Shown here in pieces: positions 1-8,811 of a DNA stretch of 51,717 bases. Position 1 is the first letter of the stretch. Each line of letters begins with the position of its first letter. Source of the stretch: Paenibacillus albiflavus (GTDB lineage: Bacteria; Bacillota; Bacilli; Paenibacillales; NBRC-103111); NCBI RefSeq assembly GCF_004344915.1, contig NZ_SKFG01000015.1, positions 1 through 51,717 on the forward strand, given 5' to 3'. The notes below the pieces were generated by a model that saw only the letters and a list, made by a program, of their open reading frames with translations, made no database searches and was not told where the DNA came from. A program made the position numbers and the translations under genes.

Positions 1-1841
1 AAACTGTAACTCCCCAACAGGCAGACCTCTCCATCACAAATACTGTGGATAACGCAATACCGAATGTTGGAGACACTATAACTTTCACCGTCACTGTTAC
101 AAATAATGGGCCTGATAGTGCAACAGGTGTGGAAGTAAGAGATTTGCTGCCAACCGATCTCAAATTTGTTTCTGCAACGCCAAGTCATGGAACCTACAAC
201 TCCACTACAGGAGTTTGGGCTGTCGGAACAGTCACAAAAGCTTCGTCTGCAACTCTCACACTCCAAGTGATGGTTGTCTCACCGGCTGCACAAACAAACA
301 CAGCGACTATATCGCATGCTGACCAGTTTGACCCAAACACAGGCAACAATACGTCATCGGCAACTGTAACTCCCCAAACAACCTATACTGTCACCTTTGA
401 CTCCCGGGGTGGTAGTTCTGTATCAAAGATAAGCGGTGTTACTTCAGGCTCCACAATAACCGCACCTGTTGCACCTACATTATCAGGCTATACATTTGTT
501 GGCTGGTATAAGGAATCATCATATACTAACGCGTGGAATTTCAGCAGAGATACTGTATCCGGTAACTTAACCCTATTTGCTAAGTGGATGAACAATAGTG
601 ACGACAGTAGCGGTGGCGACAGTGGCGGTAGCAGTAACAGTAGCAAAAATTCCCCTGTCACATCGACAAACTATGCGGTTATATCAGGAACCGGCATATC
701 GGGGGCCACCCTACCTATTATTACAAATATGGATACCAGCAGCGCATCGGTAGACCTGGGAACTTTGGCAAAATATATGTCCAATGGTGGAAAAACAATT
801 GTTATCTCCATGCCTGCCATCCCTGGTGTGAATGCCTATACCCTGGGGATTCCCGTTGATTACCTGTCCACGCCAGATAGTAAAGGTACTTTGGTCTTCA
901 ATACCAATGCAGGAACGATAACCCTTCCTGCGGATATGTTGGCAGTTATTTTGGGCTTAGAAGGACAGAAAGCTGAAATTACCATTGGACGGGGCGATAA
1001 ATCAGGTATGCCTGACAACGTAATAACAGCCATAGGTGATAGGCCACTGATCCAATTGGCAGTGAATATAGGCGGAAAGCAGATTGAGTGGAATAATCCC
1101 AATGCACCGGTCATTATATCCATACCCTATACACCTATAGCGGCCGAGCTAATAAATCCCGATAGCATTGTTATCTGGTACATCGACGGCAGCGGCAAAG
1201 CGGTCTTCGTACCAAGCGGACGTTATGACCCAGTCACAGGAACCGTGACCTTTGCCACCACCCATTTCAGCTACTACGCTGTAAGCTACAATCAAGTTAG
1301 CTTTAAGGATGTGGCGGCAGGCACGTGGTTTGGCAAAGCGGTTTCCTTTATAGCCGCAAGGGAAATTACCACAGGTACAGGCAACGGGAATTACAGCCCT
1401 GATACAAAACTAATCCGTGGAGATTTCCTTGTAATGCTGATGAAATCATATAATATAGCTGCGGATACTAATCCGGCGGATAATTTCTCCGACGCAGGCA
1501 ATACTTACTATACCGGCTATCTTGCAGCGGCAATGCGGCTCGGCATATCCTCAGGTGTGGGTAACAATATGTTCGCACCAGAAAAGGAAATCACACGCCA
1601 GGAATTGTTTACCCTGCTCTATAATGCCTTGAATGTCATCGAAAAACTGCCGCAAGGTAATTCCGGCAAGACACTCTCTGATATCACCGACGCCGGTCTG
1701 ATCGACTCCTGGGCGAAAGAAGCCATCACGCTGCTGGTCGAAACGGGAAGCATCGTCGGCAACGCCGGAATGCTCACCCCAACAGCCACGACTACAAGGG
1801 CAGAAATGGCGCAGGTGCTTTACAATTTGCTAGCGAAGTAA
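1..1841 (+). CDS. S-layer-anchored surface protein with DUF11, InlB-like and SLH repeats (5' end outside window)
   Basis: The reading frame is open from base 3 with no start in view, so this is the C-terminal part of a longer secreted protein. Reading left to right it shows the end of one DUF11-type repeat (TVTPQ then ADLSITNTV), a complete DUF11 repeat (VGDTITFTVTVTNNGPDSA), and an InlB/Listeria-Bacteroides repeat (YTVTFDSRGG to GYTFVGWYKE to LTLFAKW). A Ser/Gly/Asn-rich linker and a beta-rich region follow, then three SLH motifs over about the last 175 residues, ending in TRAEMAQVLYNLLAK. SLH triplets bind pyruvylated secondary cell-wall polymer, so the protein is probably held on the cell surface; DUF11 and InlB-like repeats are usually extracellular spacer or adhesion modules. 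The function of the missing N-terminal part cannot be judged. A strong hairpin follows the stop. Confidence 0.9.
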   Translation, partial: TVTPQQADLSITNTVDNAIPNVGDTITFTVTVTNNGPDSATGVEVRDLLPTDLKFVSATPSHGTYNSTTGVWAVGTVTKASSATLTLQVMVVSPAAQTNTATISHADQFDPNTGNNTSSATVTPQTTYTVTFDSRGGSSVSKISGVTSGSTITAPVAPTLSGYTFVGWYKESSYTNAWNFSRDTVSGNLTLFAKWMNNSDDSSGGDSGGSSNSSKNSPVTSTNYAVISGTGISGATLPIITNMDTSSASVDLGTLAKYMSNGGKTIVISMPAIPGVNAYTLGIPVDYLSTPDSKGTLVFNTNAGTITLPADMLAVILGLEGQKAEITIGRGDKSGMPDNVITAIGDRPLIQLAVNIGGKQIEWNNPNAPVIISIPYTPIAAELINPDSIVIWYIDGSGKAVFVPSGRYDPVTGTVTFATTHFSYYAVSYNQVSFKDVAAGTWFGKAVSFIAAREITTGTGNGNYSPDTKLIRGDFLVMLMKSYNIAADTNPADNFSDAGNTYYTGYLAAAMRLGISSGVGNNMFAPEKEITRQELFTLLYNALNVIEKLPQGNSGKTLSDITDAGLIDSWAKEAITLLVETGSIVGNAGMLTPTATTTRAEMAQVLYNLLAK

Positions 1842-1863
1842 AGCATGTAACGCTTTAAAAATC

Positions 1864-1891
1864 AGGCTGCGAGCTTTTTGACTCGCAGCCT
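1864..1891 (+). terminator. Rho-independent terminator after the SLH protein
   Basis: A perfect 10-bp stem AGGCTGCGAG / CTCGCAGCCT closes an 8-base loop just after the stop codon at 1841 and is followed by a short T-rich stretch (GTCTTATAT). It ends the rightward transcript of the surface protein. Confidence 0.8.
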
Positions 1892-1956
1892 GTCTTATAT
1901 ACAATAAAGCGTAAATCGAGAGTGTCAAGACACGCCACATAGGCAAAATTGTTGGT

Positions 1957-2032
1957 TTGACAAAGTGAAAATTATCTTTTAATATACCCATATGGGTATA
2001 CAGCACACACTTTCACATACCCCATACGGTAT
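1957..2032 (+). promoter_or_regulatory. Sigma-A promoter overlapped by CstR/CsoR-like operator palindromes
   Basis: TTGACA at 1957-1962 and TAATAT at 1980-1985 are separated by 17 bp, a near-consensus sigma-A promoter pointing to the sulfur-transfer gene at 2088. An 18-bp perfect palindrome (TATACCCATATGGGTATA, 1983-2000) covers the end of the -10 box and the expected start site. An imperfect copy with ATACC/GGTAT arms lies at 2017-2032. ATACCC-N4-GGGTAT fits operators of the CsoR/RcnR/CstR family. CstR senses persulfides and controls sulfide-oxidation genes, which matches the gene downstream. The regulator itself is not in the window, so which family member binds is inferred. Confidence 0.75.
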
Positions 2033-2087
2033 TTTGTGATTTTAATCTCATATTGTTTCAATCAATTATCGAATGGAGGAACTTAAT

Positions 2088-4565
2088 ATGAATAAGAAGA
2101 TTGTTATTGTAGGTGGAGTTGCAGGAGGCGCAACTGCAGCGGCACGGTTAAGACGTTTGGACGAAACATCTCACATTGTTTTGTTTGAAAGGGGGGAGCA
2201 TATATCTTTTGCTAACTGCGGCTTGCCTTATTATATTGGTGGAGTCATCCAGAATCGTGAAGCACTACTCGTACAAACTGTAGAAGGTATGTCCAAAAAA
2301 TTCAATCTGGATATTCGCAATCGAAGCGAAGTAACAGCGATTGATCGTGAACGGAAAGTAATCCGTGTCCACAATCTAAATACCGATGAGACTTATGAAG
2401 AGAACTATGATGTCTTGATTCTATCTCCTGGTGCCAAACCAATGAGACCCCCGATCCCAGGGATTGAGGAAGCAGAGAGCTTATTTACACTGCGGAATAT
2501 TCCAGATACCGATCGGATTAAGAATTACGTAGACCATAACAGCCCTAAATCGGCCGTCGTTATTGGTGGTGGATTTATTGGCGTCGAAATGGCCGAGAAT
2601 CTGCACGAGCGCGGAATGCAGGTTTCGCTCATTGAATTAGGTAATCAGGTCATGGCTCCATTGGATTATGAGATGGCATCGATGATTCATCAGCATATGG
2701 CTGATAAAGGCATGAATCTTATTTTGGAAGATGGTGTCCATCACTTTGAAGCCCAAGGCAAGAAAGTGGTATTAAACAGTGGACAAACCATTGATGCGGA
2801 TATGGTAATTCTTGCGATCGGTGTTCAGCCGGAGAATAGCTTAGCAAAGGATGCAGGATTGGAGCTTGGAATACGCGGTACGATCAAAGTAAATGATGAA
2901 CTTCAAACGGCAGATCCAAGTATATATGCGATTGGTGACGCGATTGAAGTAACCGACTTCATCAATGGGCAGCCGACCATGATTCCGCTCGCTTGGCCTG
3001 CAAACCGTCAAGGGCGCATCGTCGCGGATCATATCTATGGCCGCCAAGTGCGTTATCCAGGCACGCTTGGCACATCGATTGCAAAGATTTTCGACCTTAC
3101 CGTTGCGGCAACAGGGAATAACGAGAAAACATTACGCCGACTAGGTATGGAGTACAACGCCATACACATTCATCCCAATTCCCATGCGGGGTACTATCCA
3201 GGAGCTACGCCTATCTCCTTAAAATTAATTTTTGATCCGAAGAATGGTCGCATTCTGGGGGCGCAAGCTGTAGGACGAGATGGTGTAGATAAACGAATTG
3301 ATGTGATTGCGACTGCGATTAAAGGTGGATTAACCGTCCTGGATCTACCCGACCTAGAGTTGAGCTACGCACCTCCATACTCTTCTGCTAAAGATCCTGT
3401 GAATATGGCAGGGTACGTTGCATCCAATATCGTGGAAGGCGATACCGAAATTGTGCAATGGCACGAGATCGATGAGATCATAGCCCAGGGTGGACTATTA
3501 GTTGATGTTCGTGAACCGATTGAACGTGAAATGGGCATCATTCCAGGTTCGATCAATATCCCACTTGGAGAACTCCGTGATCGGGTCGATGAATTGCCGA
3601 AAGATAAGCCGGTATACGTTTCTTGTCAGGTAGGCTTGCGTGGCTATCTGGCAACACGTATCCTGCAGCAGCATGGAATCCGAGCGATCAATGTCGATGG
3701 AGGCTATAAGACGTATTCAAGTGTACATTGGAAAATGTTGAAGATGGATGATGCGCCCATCTCGGACAGCGGAACTAGCGAAGCTAATGTGACCCAAGCA
3801 GTCAAAGTTTCACCAAGTCATGAGCCCCTAAGCATTCAAGTCGATGCTTGTGGTCTGCAATGTCCTGGCCCGATTATGAAAGTAGCCGAGAATATGAATC
3901 GGATGAAGATTGGAGATGTTCTTGAGATCAAAGCCACTGATCCTGGCTTTAGCAAAGACATTCAAGCATGGTGTAAGAAAACAGGCAATACGCTGCAATC
4001 CTCAACCTTCGAGAATAACGCGGCGGTTGTACAGATTCAAAAGGGATCTACAGAAGCCGTAATAGGCGAATGTTCAATCTCTAGCACCACTGCTAAAGAC
4101 GGAGCGACATTCGTTGTCTTCAGCGGTGAGCTTGATAAGGCGATGGCATCCTTTATTATTGCTTGTGGTGCAGCAGCAATGGGTAAAGAAGTGACGATGT
4201 TCTTTACCTTCTGGGGATTAAATATTCTTAGACGAGAAGAAGCACCCTCTGTCGATAAAGACCTTATGGAGAAAATGTTCGGAATGATGATGCCTAAAGG
4301 AGCAAACGCATTACCGTTATCCAACATGAACATGATGGGCATGGGCACGAAAATGATGAAAAACGTAATGAAACAGAAGAACGTTGATGACATTCATACT
4401 TTAATCGAGAATGCTCGTGCAGCTGGAGTTCATTTTGTCGCTTGCGCCATGAGCATGGATGTTATGGGCATCAAGCCTGAGGAATTAATTGATGGAGTAG
4501 AAATCGCAGGTGTAGCTACCTATTTAGGTAAGACGGACGATTCTAATCTGAATCTATTCATCTAA
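2088..4565 (+). CDS. Four-domain sulfur-transfer protein: CoA-disulfide reductase-like, rhodanese, TusA, DsrE-like
   Basis: 825 aa from the ATG at 2088, which has GGAGGA 8 bases upstream; an in-frame ATG at 2073 precedes that ribosome site and is unlikely. Residues 1-450 are a pyridine nucleotide-disulfide oxidoreductase of the CoA-disulfide/persulfide reductase type, with an FAD motif near residue 6 (VIVGGVAGGATAA) and the redox Cys44 in NCGLPYY. Residues about 460-555 are a rhodanese domain with Cys513 in the loop CQVGLR. Residues about 580-655 are a TusA domain with CGLQCPGP (Cys588, Cys592). The rest resembles DsrE/DsrF-like (DsrE2) proteins. Each domain carries or reduces persulfide sulfur, so the likely role is cytoplasmic persulfide or polysulfide reduction and relay. 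The palindromic operator on its promoter suggests induction by reactive sulfur species. The exact acceptor is unknown. Confidence 0.88.
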   Translation: MNKKIVIVGGVAGGATAAARLRRLDETSHIVLFERGEHISFANCGLPYYIGGVIQNREALLVQTVEGMSKKFNLDIRNRSEVTAIDRERKVIRVHNLNTDETYEENYDVLILSPGAKPMRPPIPGIEEAESLFTLRNIPDTDRIKNYVDHNSPKSAVVIGGGFIGVEMAENLHERGMQVSLIELGNQVMAPLDYEMASMIHQHMADKGMNLILEDGVHHFEAQGKKVVLNSGQTIDADMVILAIGVQPENSLAKDAGLELGIRGTIKVNDELQTADPSIYAIGDAIEVTDFINGQPTMIPLAWPANRQGRIVADHIYGRQVRYPGTLGTSIAKIFDLTVAATGNNEKTLRRLGMEYNAIHIHPNSHAGYYPGATPISLKLIFDPKNGRILGAQAVGRDGVDKRIDVIATAIKGGLTVLDLPDLELSYAPPYSSAKDPVNMAGYVASNIVEGDTEIVQWHEIDEIIAQGGLLVDVREPIEREMGIIPGSINIPLGELRDRVDELPKDKPVYVSCQVGLRGYLATRILQQHGIRAINVDGGYKTYSSVHWKMLKMDDAPISDSGTSEANVTQAVKVSPSHEPLSIQVDACGLQCPGPIMKVAENMNRMKIGDVLEIKATDPGFSKDIQAWCKKTGNTLQSSTFENNAAVVQIQKGSTEAVIGECSISSTTAKDGATFVVFSGELDKAMASFIIACGAAAMGKEVTMFFTFWGLNILRREEAPSVDKDLMEKMFGMMMPKGANALPLSNMNMMGMGTKMMKNVMKQKNVDDIHTLIENARAAGVHFVACAMSMDVMGIKPEELIDGVEIAGVATYLGKTDDSNLNLFI

Positions 4566-4607
4566 TCGAATCAGGTAACTATAAACCTACAGTACTTCAA
4601 ATAAATG

Positions 4608-4639
4608 AGCACCCGAACCTTCTTAGGTAATCGGGTGCT
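4608..4639 (+). terminator. Rho-independent terminator after the sulfur-transfer gene
   Basis: A 9-bp stem AGCACCCGA / TCGGGTGCT lies 43 bp beyond the stop codon and is followed by TCATCTTTTCT. Confidence 0.8.
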
Positions 4640-4893
4640 TCATCTTTTCTATTATGTTAGAACAGTCTTCCGTCTTGCTCTGCAATGAGTGTGCAACGAA
4701 ATATCACTACGTTTCTTATTGGGTTTGTAGCCGCTATATTTCATGCCCCCATCCTATCCGTATGCTTTAGTACGAATCTTTTCTCAAGCAAAAAATTATC
4801 ATCTAGGCATTTGAACAGGCTAAATTTCTAGATACCCATACAATAGGAAAAGAATAGGGCAAATGATATGTATCCGCCCAATTATATGAAATT
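4640..4893. other. Intergenic stretch with no recognised gene
   Basis: Between the terminator at 4608-4639 and the ribosome site of the next gene I see AT-rich sequence with no convincing ORF, RNA gene or repeat. It probably holds the promoter for the gene at 4907, but no clear -35/-10 pair stands out. Confidence 0.5.
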
Positions 4894-4906
4894 GAGGTGA
4901 AGTTCT

Positions 4907-5524
4907 TTGGATTGGAATCAAAACAGAGGAACTTACCATGCATTTATCAGCCTTGGAGCAACGTGCCAGACTGCGCATCAATTAAGTAGATTAAAACTTC
5001 GCAAATTTAGTGGCCCACTTGATTGGTTTATTTCCTTTCCTTCCTCGAAAATTTCACACCTTGTCAAGACAAAGTTCAAAGGATTTATGGAATTAAATAA
5101 TTTGCGTCTTATAAACATAGTCGATCATCATTATGTTTTACGTGATATGGAACACCATGTAGATTCGTATCATGATTTCCCCGTTCCTTATAATCCTAAC
5201 CAGCTGTACCCTCAGTTTAAAGAGCAAATGGACCGTAGGATATCCAGATTTTTAAAAACAATAAAAACCGGCCCTGTCTGTTTCTTGCGTACACAAACTT
5301 CAAGCTCGGAGGCGCAGCTCCTGGAACAAGCTTTATATGGCATTTCGCACAAAGATTTCAGGATACTCATAGTTAATTTCCATAATCAATCGGGAAAGGG
5401 CGTCATTTATGACGATTGGGGACTACAGCGCGTTTCTTCTGTAACAATTCCATCAGGCAAGGATTGGAGAGGCTCAGACCATCATTGGGATCTCATTATG
5501 GAAGGGTTCTTTCTTAATTCATGA
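4907..5524 (+). CDS. DUF1796-type putative papain-like cysteine peptidase
   Basis: 205 aa. It starts at TTG 4907 with GAGGTGA 6 bases upstream. The N-terminus (FISLGATCQTAHQL, then GPLDWF about 15 residues on) matches my recollection of the DUF1796 family, annotated as putative cysteine peptidase with the LGxxC Cys as candidate nucleophile. Further conserved-looking parts are HHxVLRDM in the middle and the ending DHHWDLIMEGFF. There is no signal peptide or membrane segment, so it is cytoplasmic. No activity is established from sequence. It stands alone, with the oppositely oriented chemotaxis receptor ending 30 bp beyond it. Confidence 0.7.
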   Translation: MDWNQNRGTYHAFISLGATCQTAHQLSRLKLRKFSGPLDWFISFPSSKISHLVKTKFKGFMELNNLRLINIVDHHYVLRDMEHHVDSYHDFPVPYNPNQLYPQFKEQMDRRISRFLKTIKTGPVCFLRTQTSSSEAQLLEQALYGISHKDFRILIVNFHNQSGKGVIYDDWGLQRVSSVTIPSGKDWRGSDHHWDLIMEGFFLNS

Positions 5525-5554
5525 CTTTCCAGTTCAACCCCTCACTAGAAATGG

Positions 5555-7288
5555 CTACTTGTCTGTATTTTTGACACCTACAGCAAACTTTGAAACAGTC
5601 TTTTCAAGTTCTTCCGCCATTTTATTAAGCCTCAAAACGGTATGAAGGATATCTTGATTGTAGTTTTCTTGTTCAATTGTTCGGTCGACCACACTTTCTG
5701 TTGCCTTTGCGGCCTTATTTGCAAGCATCGTCGTTTCCATTACTCCTGCTGTGATTTCCTCCGAGAATGCTGACATTTCTTCTGAAGTTACAGAAACTTG
5801 TTTCGTATGAGATACTACGCCTTGAATAGAATGAAGAATACTTTCAAATGATTTTCCGGCTTCTTCAACAGCTTGAATACCGTCTTCTACATTTTCTGTT
5901 ACAACATTCATTGCTTGTACTGTTAGACTCGTATCCACATTTATTTTAGAAATCAAATCCGATATGCTATTAGCTGATGTTTCCGATTGATCAGATAGCT
6001 TTCTAACTTCCTCAGCTACTACAGCAAAGCCCTTTCCAGATTCACCAGCTCTCGCTGCTTCAATCGCAGCATTTAATGCAAGTAGATTCGTTTGTGAAGC
6101 AATGTCACGAATGATATTTATAATAAGTGAAGCTTCGTTTGATTGATTCTCGAGTTTTTTTATTGCATTTGCCGATAATTGAACAGATTGATGAATAACA
6201 TTCATTTGATGAATCACTTTTTCAATGCTACTATTTCCAAGCTCTACATATTGTAAGCTAGTTGATGATAATTGAGATACATTTGAAGAAGCTTCAGCAA
6301 TTTGTTGAATGCCCTCTGACATTTGCTCTAATGTAGCAGAGCTTTCCTCCGAGCTTTTATACTGTGCATGAGCACCTGCCGATACTTCCTGAATGGACAC
6401 AGAAATATGGCTAATCGCTTCACTTGCCTTCTCACTACTTTTTGCCACTGAATTGGTCGTGTCAATTAACTGCTTGGACCCAACATTGATTCCGAGTATG
6501 ATATTTTGTAAATCCAGTATCATCTGTTGAAATGCATGTGTTAAAAGTCCAATTTCATCTTTTCGACCTGTTTCTATCACAACAGTTAAATCACCATTAC
6601 CAACTTTTTTCACTTGTGATGTTAATTTTCGTATAGGTTTCGTTAAATAATCTGTGAAGAAATAAACAATGCAGATTCCCACTATTAAGACTATCAATGT
6701 TATAGCAATAATTTTCATTTGATTGGCATCCATGTGTGCATAAACATCTGTGGCATCCAAATCTGCCCCCACAAATCCAATCACTTCTCCCGCATTATTT
6801 TTTATCGGAGCATAAATTGCTAATACAGCACCATATTGTGCATCATTCGATAACTGAAATTGTATTTTCCCTGTTTCAAATACTTGTTTCATTAGAGGAT
6901 AGGATTCAGGCGATTCCTCTTTAACACCAATCTTTGAATCCTCACTTGGCGTACTATCTACCATATAGTAGTATTCGTAGTCTTCACCATTCTTCACACG
7001 AGACATCGTATACAAACTTGATACCTTATAAAACTTTTTAACAGAGCTTAGTTCTTTTTGTAATTCTTGATAATATCCTTCCTTTTTAGCACCAATTTCT
7101 AAAATTTGATAACCTTTATCATCTATCTTAGAGATTACATGATCAATCATAGCTAAATTTTGCTGACCAACTACCTCTTTCACTAGATCTAATGATGAAC
7201 GGTAAATAAAAAAGCTAATTAGAAAACACGAAATAACAAGTAGAATTGAAAAAACCATTAACATTTTAATCTTTAAGCTACTTCTCAT
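5555..7288 (-). CDS. Methyl-accepting chemotaxis protein
   Basis: 577 aa; ATG at 7288 with AAGGGAG upstream. One transmembrane helix lies at about residues 8-29, followed by an extracellular sensor of single-CACHE type (about 35-185, ending in a [11 protein letters not shown]-like strand). A second transmembrane helix is at about 190-212. A HAMP domain ([19 protein letters not shown]) and a long methyl-accepting signalling coiled coil follow; its conserved tip reads [19 protein letters not shown]. It would signal to CheA/CheW and bias flagellar rotation in response to a small ligand that cannot be predicted. The gene looks more AT-rich than the neighbouring sulfur and TOMM genes and reads like a Bacillus MCP, so separate acquisition is possible. 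Confidence 0.95.
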   Translation of the reverse strand: MRSSLKIKMLMVFSILLVISCFLISFFIYRSSLDLVKEVVGQQNLAMIDHVISKIDDKGYQILEIGAKKEGYYQELQKELSSVKKFYKVSSLYTMSRVKNGEDYEYYYMVDSTPSEDSKIGVKEESPESYPLMKQVFETGKIQFQLSNDAQYGAVLAIYAPIKNNAGEVIGFVGADLDATDVYAHMDANQMKIIAITLIVLIVGICIVYFFTDYLTKPIRKLTSQVKKVGNGDLTVVIETGRKDEIGLLTHAFQQMILDLQNIILGINVGSKQLIDTTNSVAKSSEKASEAISHISVSIQEVSAGAHAQYKSSEESSATLEQMSEGIQQIAEASSNVSQLSSTSLQYVELGNSSIEKVIHQMNVIHQSVQLSANAIKKLENQSNEASLIINIIRDIASQTNLLALNAAIEAARAGESGKGFAVVAEEVRKLSDQSETSANSISDLISKINVDTSLTVQAMNVVTENVEDGIQAVEEAGKSFESILHSIQGVVSHTKQVSVTSEEMSAFSEEITAGVMETTMLANKAAKATESVVDRTIEQENYNQDILHTVLRLNKMAEELEKTVSKFAVGVKNTDK

Positions 7289-7512
7289 GATGAACTCCCT
7301 TGTGATGTTTTAATAATCCAGAAATCAGATTTAGTTGAATAGAATCCTTATTCGACATCTTCTAACGAAATCCTACAAAAAATAACAAATTTATCTCAAA
7401 TGATGAATAACCATTAATGGAGTATCTCGAATAAAACGAGGGGCGTAATAGCTAACCATTTGTTCTCGAAGTTAGTAAGTCTACTAGCCGTCTACAATTT
7501 CAGGAATAACAA

Positions 7513-7540
7513 AAACCCAGTCCTTATCGGGACTGGGTTT
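7513..7540 (-). terminator. Terminator hairpin, possibly the ancestral ssrA terminator
   Basis: An 11-bp perfect stem (AAACCCAGTCC / GGACTGGGTTT) with a 6-base loop. On the minus strand it is followed by TTTTTG, so it stops leftward transcription from the esterase gene. It lies 6 bp outside the 22-bp copy of the tmRNA 3' end at 7546-7567, the spacing expected of the original ssrA terminator if the intervening DNA was inserted at the ssrA 3' end. Confidence 0.8.
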
Positions 7541-7545
7541 CCAAA

Positions 7546-7567
7546 ATGGAGGCGAGGGGAGTCGAAC
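7546..7567 (-). repeat. Duplicate of the ssrA 3' end (candidate island attachment site)
   Basis: These 22 bases are identical to 26392-26413, the last 21 bases of the tmRNA gene plus one flanking base. The copy has the same orientation as ssrA and holds only the 3' end of the gene, which is the normal remnant when an element integrates into the 3' end of a tRNA or tmRNA gene. No integrase gene was recognised in between. Confidence 0.65.
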
Positions 7568-7603
7568 AATCCATCTCGCGCAACCGCACCGTTGCTGCGA
7601 TTA

Positions 7604-8500
7604 TCATGAGCCCTGCAAACCTGCATAAAACATCAGATAGTCTTCCGTATTCGCCTTCCAATAATACTTGTCATGCCCGCCAGACGATGCTCGAAACTTC
7701 ACGTCGACCCCCTTGTTCTTCAGTTTCTCGTACAGCTGATTCGTGGAGTCTATGACATGCTTCATATCATGATCGCCGTAATCCACATACAACCGTAGTG
7801 GCTTCAGATCGACTTCGTCGACAAGAAATAACGGATCTGTGCGTTTGCGCATGTCCTCGTCCTTAAATAGCCAATTCAGTTTATCCGTCGAATCCATGAA
7901 CATGGCCGGACTATGGCCGCCTGCTTTGCTGAATAGATCCTGATGCGTAAAGGCAAGGAAGAGCGCAGTGAACCCGCCCATAGAGACCCCGCCGATGTAG
8001 CGGCCATCTTTTGATTCTATCGTGCTGTAACGGGCATCGATATAACCGATCAGTTCTCTAGTCAAATAATCTTCATAACGCCCGTATTGCCTTCCTGCCT
8101 TTGAATACGTCTCTTCCGAATAATTTATGCCATAGCTGTTATTGTAATTGGGCATGACGATAATAAGCGGATTTATTTTCTTGTCCCTGATTAATGCGGT
8201 AGCCTTGTTCGACACATCCATGTCCTTGATCCACGTATTCTCGTTTCCTTCCCGTCCATGCAGCAGGTAGAGCACGGGGTAGCGTTTTTCGGTAGAGTAG
8301 CCTTCGGGCAAATAGACATTTACGTTCATATCCTTCTTTAACGCATCGCTGTGCAAGGATATTTTGTCGGTATGGGCCTTCATGACTTCTGCTCCTCCCG
8401 TTTCTTTTGCAGGAACGGAAAGCGTACAGCCGGAAACCGCGAATGATATAAAGAACGATAGAACTAGAACGAAAACTAATTTTCTAGCAATAACCAACAT
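7604..8500 (-). CDS. Lipoprotein esterase of the esterase-D / alpha-beta hydrolase type
   Basis: 298 aa. The N-terminus is a lipoprotein signal peptide (hydrophobic stretch then FAVSGC), so the protein is likely anchored on the outer face of the membrane. The rest is a putative esterase domain (PF00756 type): LYLLHGREGNENTW provides the oxyanion region, GGVSMGGFTAL holds the nucleophile Ser, DYGDHD the probable acid residue and GGHDKYYW the His. The natural substrate is unknown; relatives act on acetylated sugars, siderophores or S-formylglutathione, and the extracellular location argues against the last. It stands alone between two hairpins, reading leftward into the terminator at 7513-7540, and its 3' end lies 37 bp inside the candidate island boundary. 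Confidence 0.85.
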   Translation of the reverse strand: MLVIARKLVFVLVLSFFISFAVSGCTLSVPAKETGGAEVMKAHTDKISLHSDALKKDMNVNVYLPEGYSTEKRYPVLYLLHGREGNENTWIKDMDVSNKATALIRDKKINPLIIVMPNYNNSYGINYSEETYSKAGRQYGRYEDYLTRELIGYIDARYSTIESKDGRYIGGVSMGGFTALFLAFTHQDLFSKAGGHSPAMFMDSTDKLNWLFKDEDMRKRTDPLFLVDEVDLKPLRLYVDYGDHDMKHVIDSTNQLYEKLKNKGVDVKFRASSGGHDKYYWKANTEDYLMFYAGLQGS

Positions 8501-8811
8501 AATTACAATCTCCTAACAAGTCCGCTTATCCAGACTCATACCTTCAACTTATCTTTTAGAAAAAGTAAATTATTGAATACTAGATATGACCTTTATTTAC
8601 AGTAAGATTACCATATCATGAAAAAATAGCCAACCATAAAACTGAACATAACAATAGCCCGGACCGCATGAGGTCGGGCTTTTCATGGTGGAGGCGAACC
8701 GTCGCTGTGCAAAGCCACAATTTGCCGTGCTGATTCGTATGTTTTTTAATAGCATCTCAATTGCTGTCTCAAACGACTATAATATTCACAGAAGCTTTAC
8801 CCATACATCTT
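8501..8811. other. Intergenic stretch with a hairpin and a degenerate tmRNA-3'-end-like remnant
   Basis: This gap between the dehydrogenase stop and the esterase start holds an imperfect hairpin at 8656-8680 (AGCCCGGACC / GGTCGGGCT, one bulge), probably the terminator of the TOMM operon. Next to it, at 8683-8697, the minus strand reads GGTTCGCCTCCACCA, like the end of a tmRNA or tRNA with encoded CCA. It could come from the ssrA 3' end by a 10-base deletion between two TCG repeats. The short ORF across it on the plus strand has no ribosome site. Confidence 0.45.
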
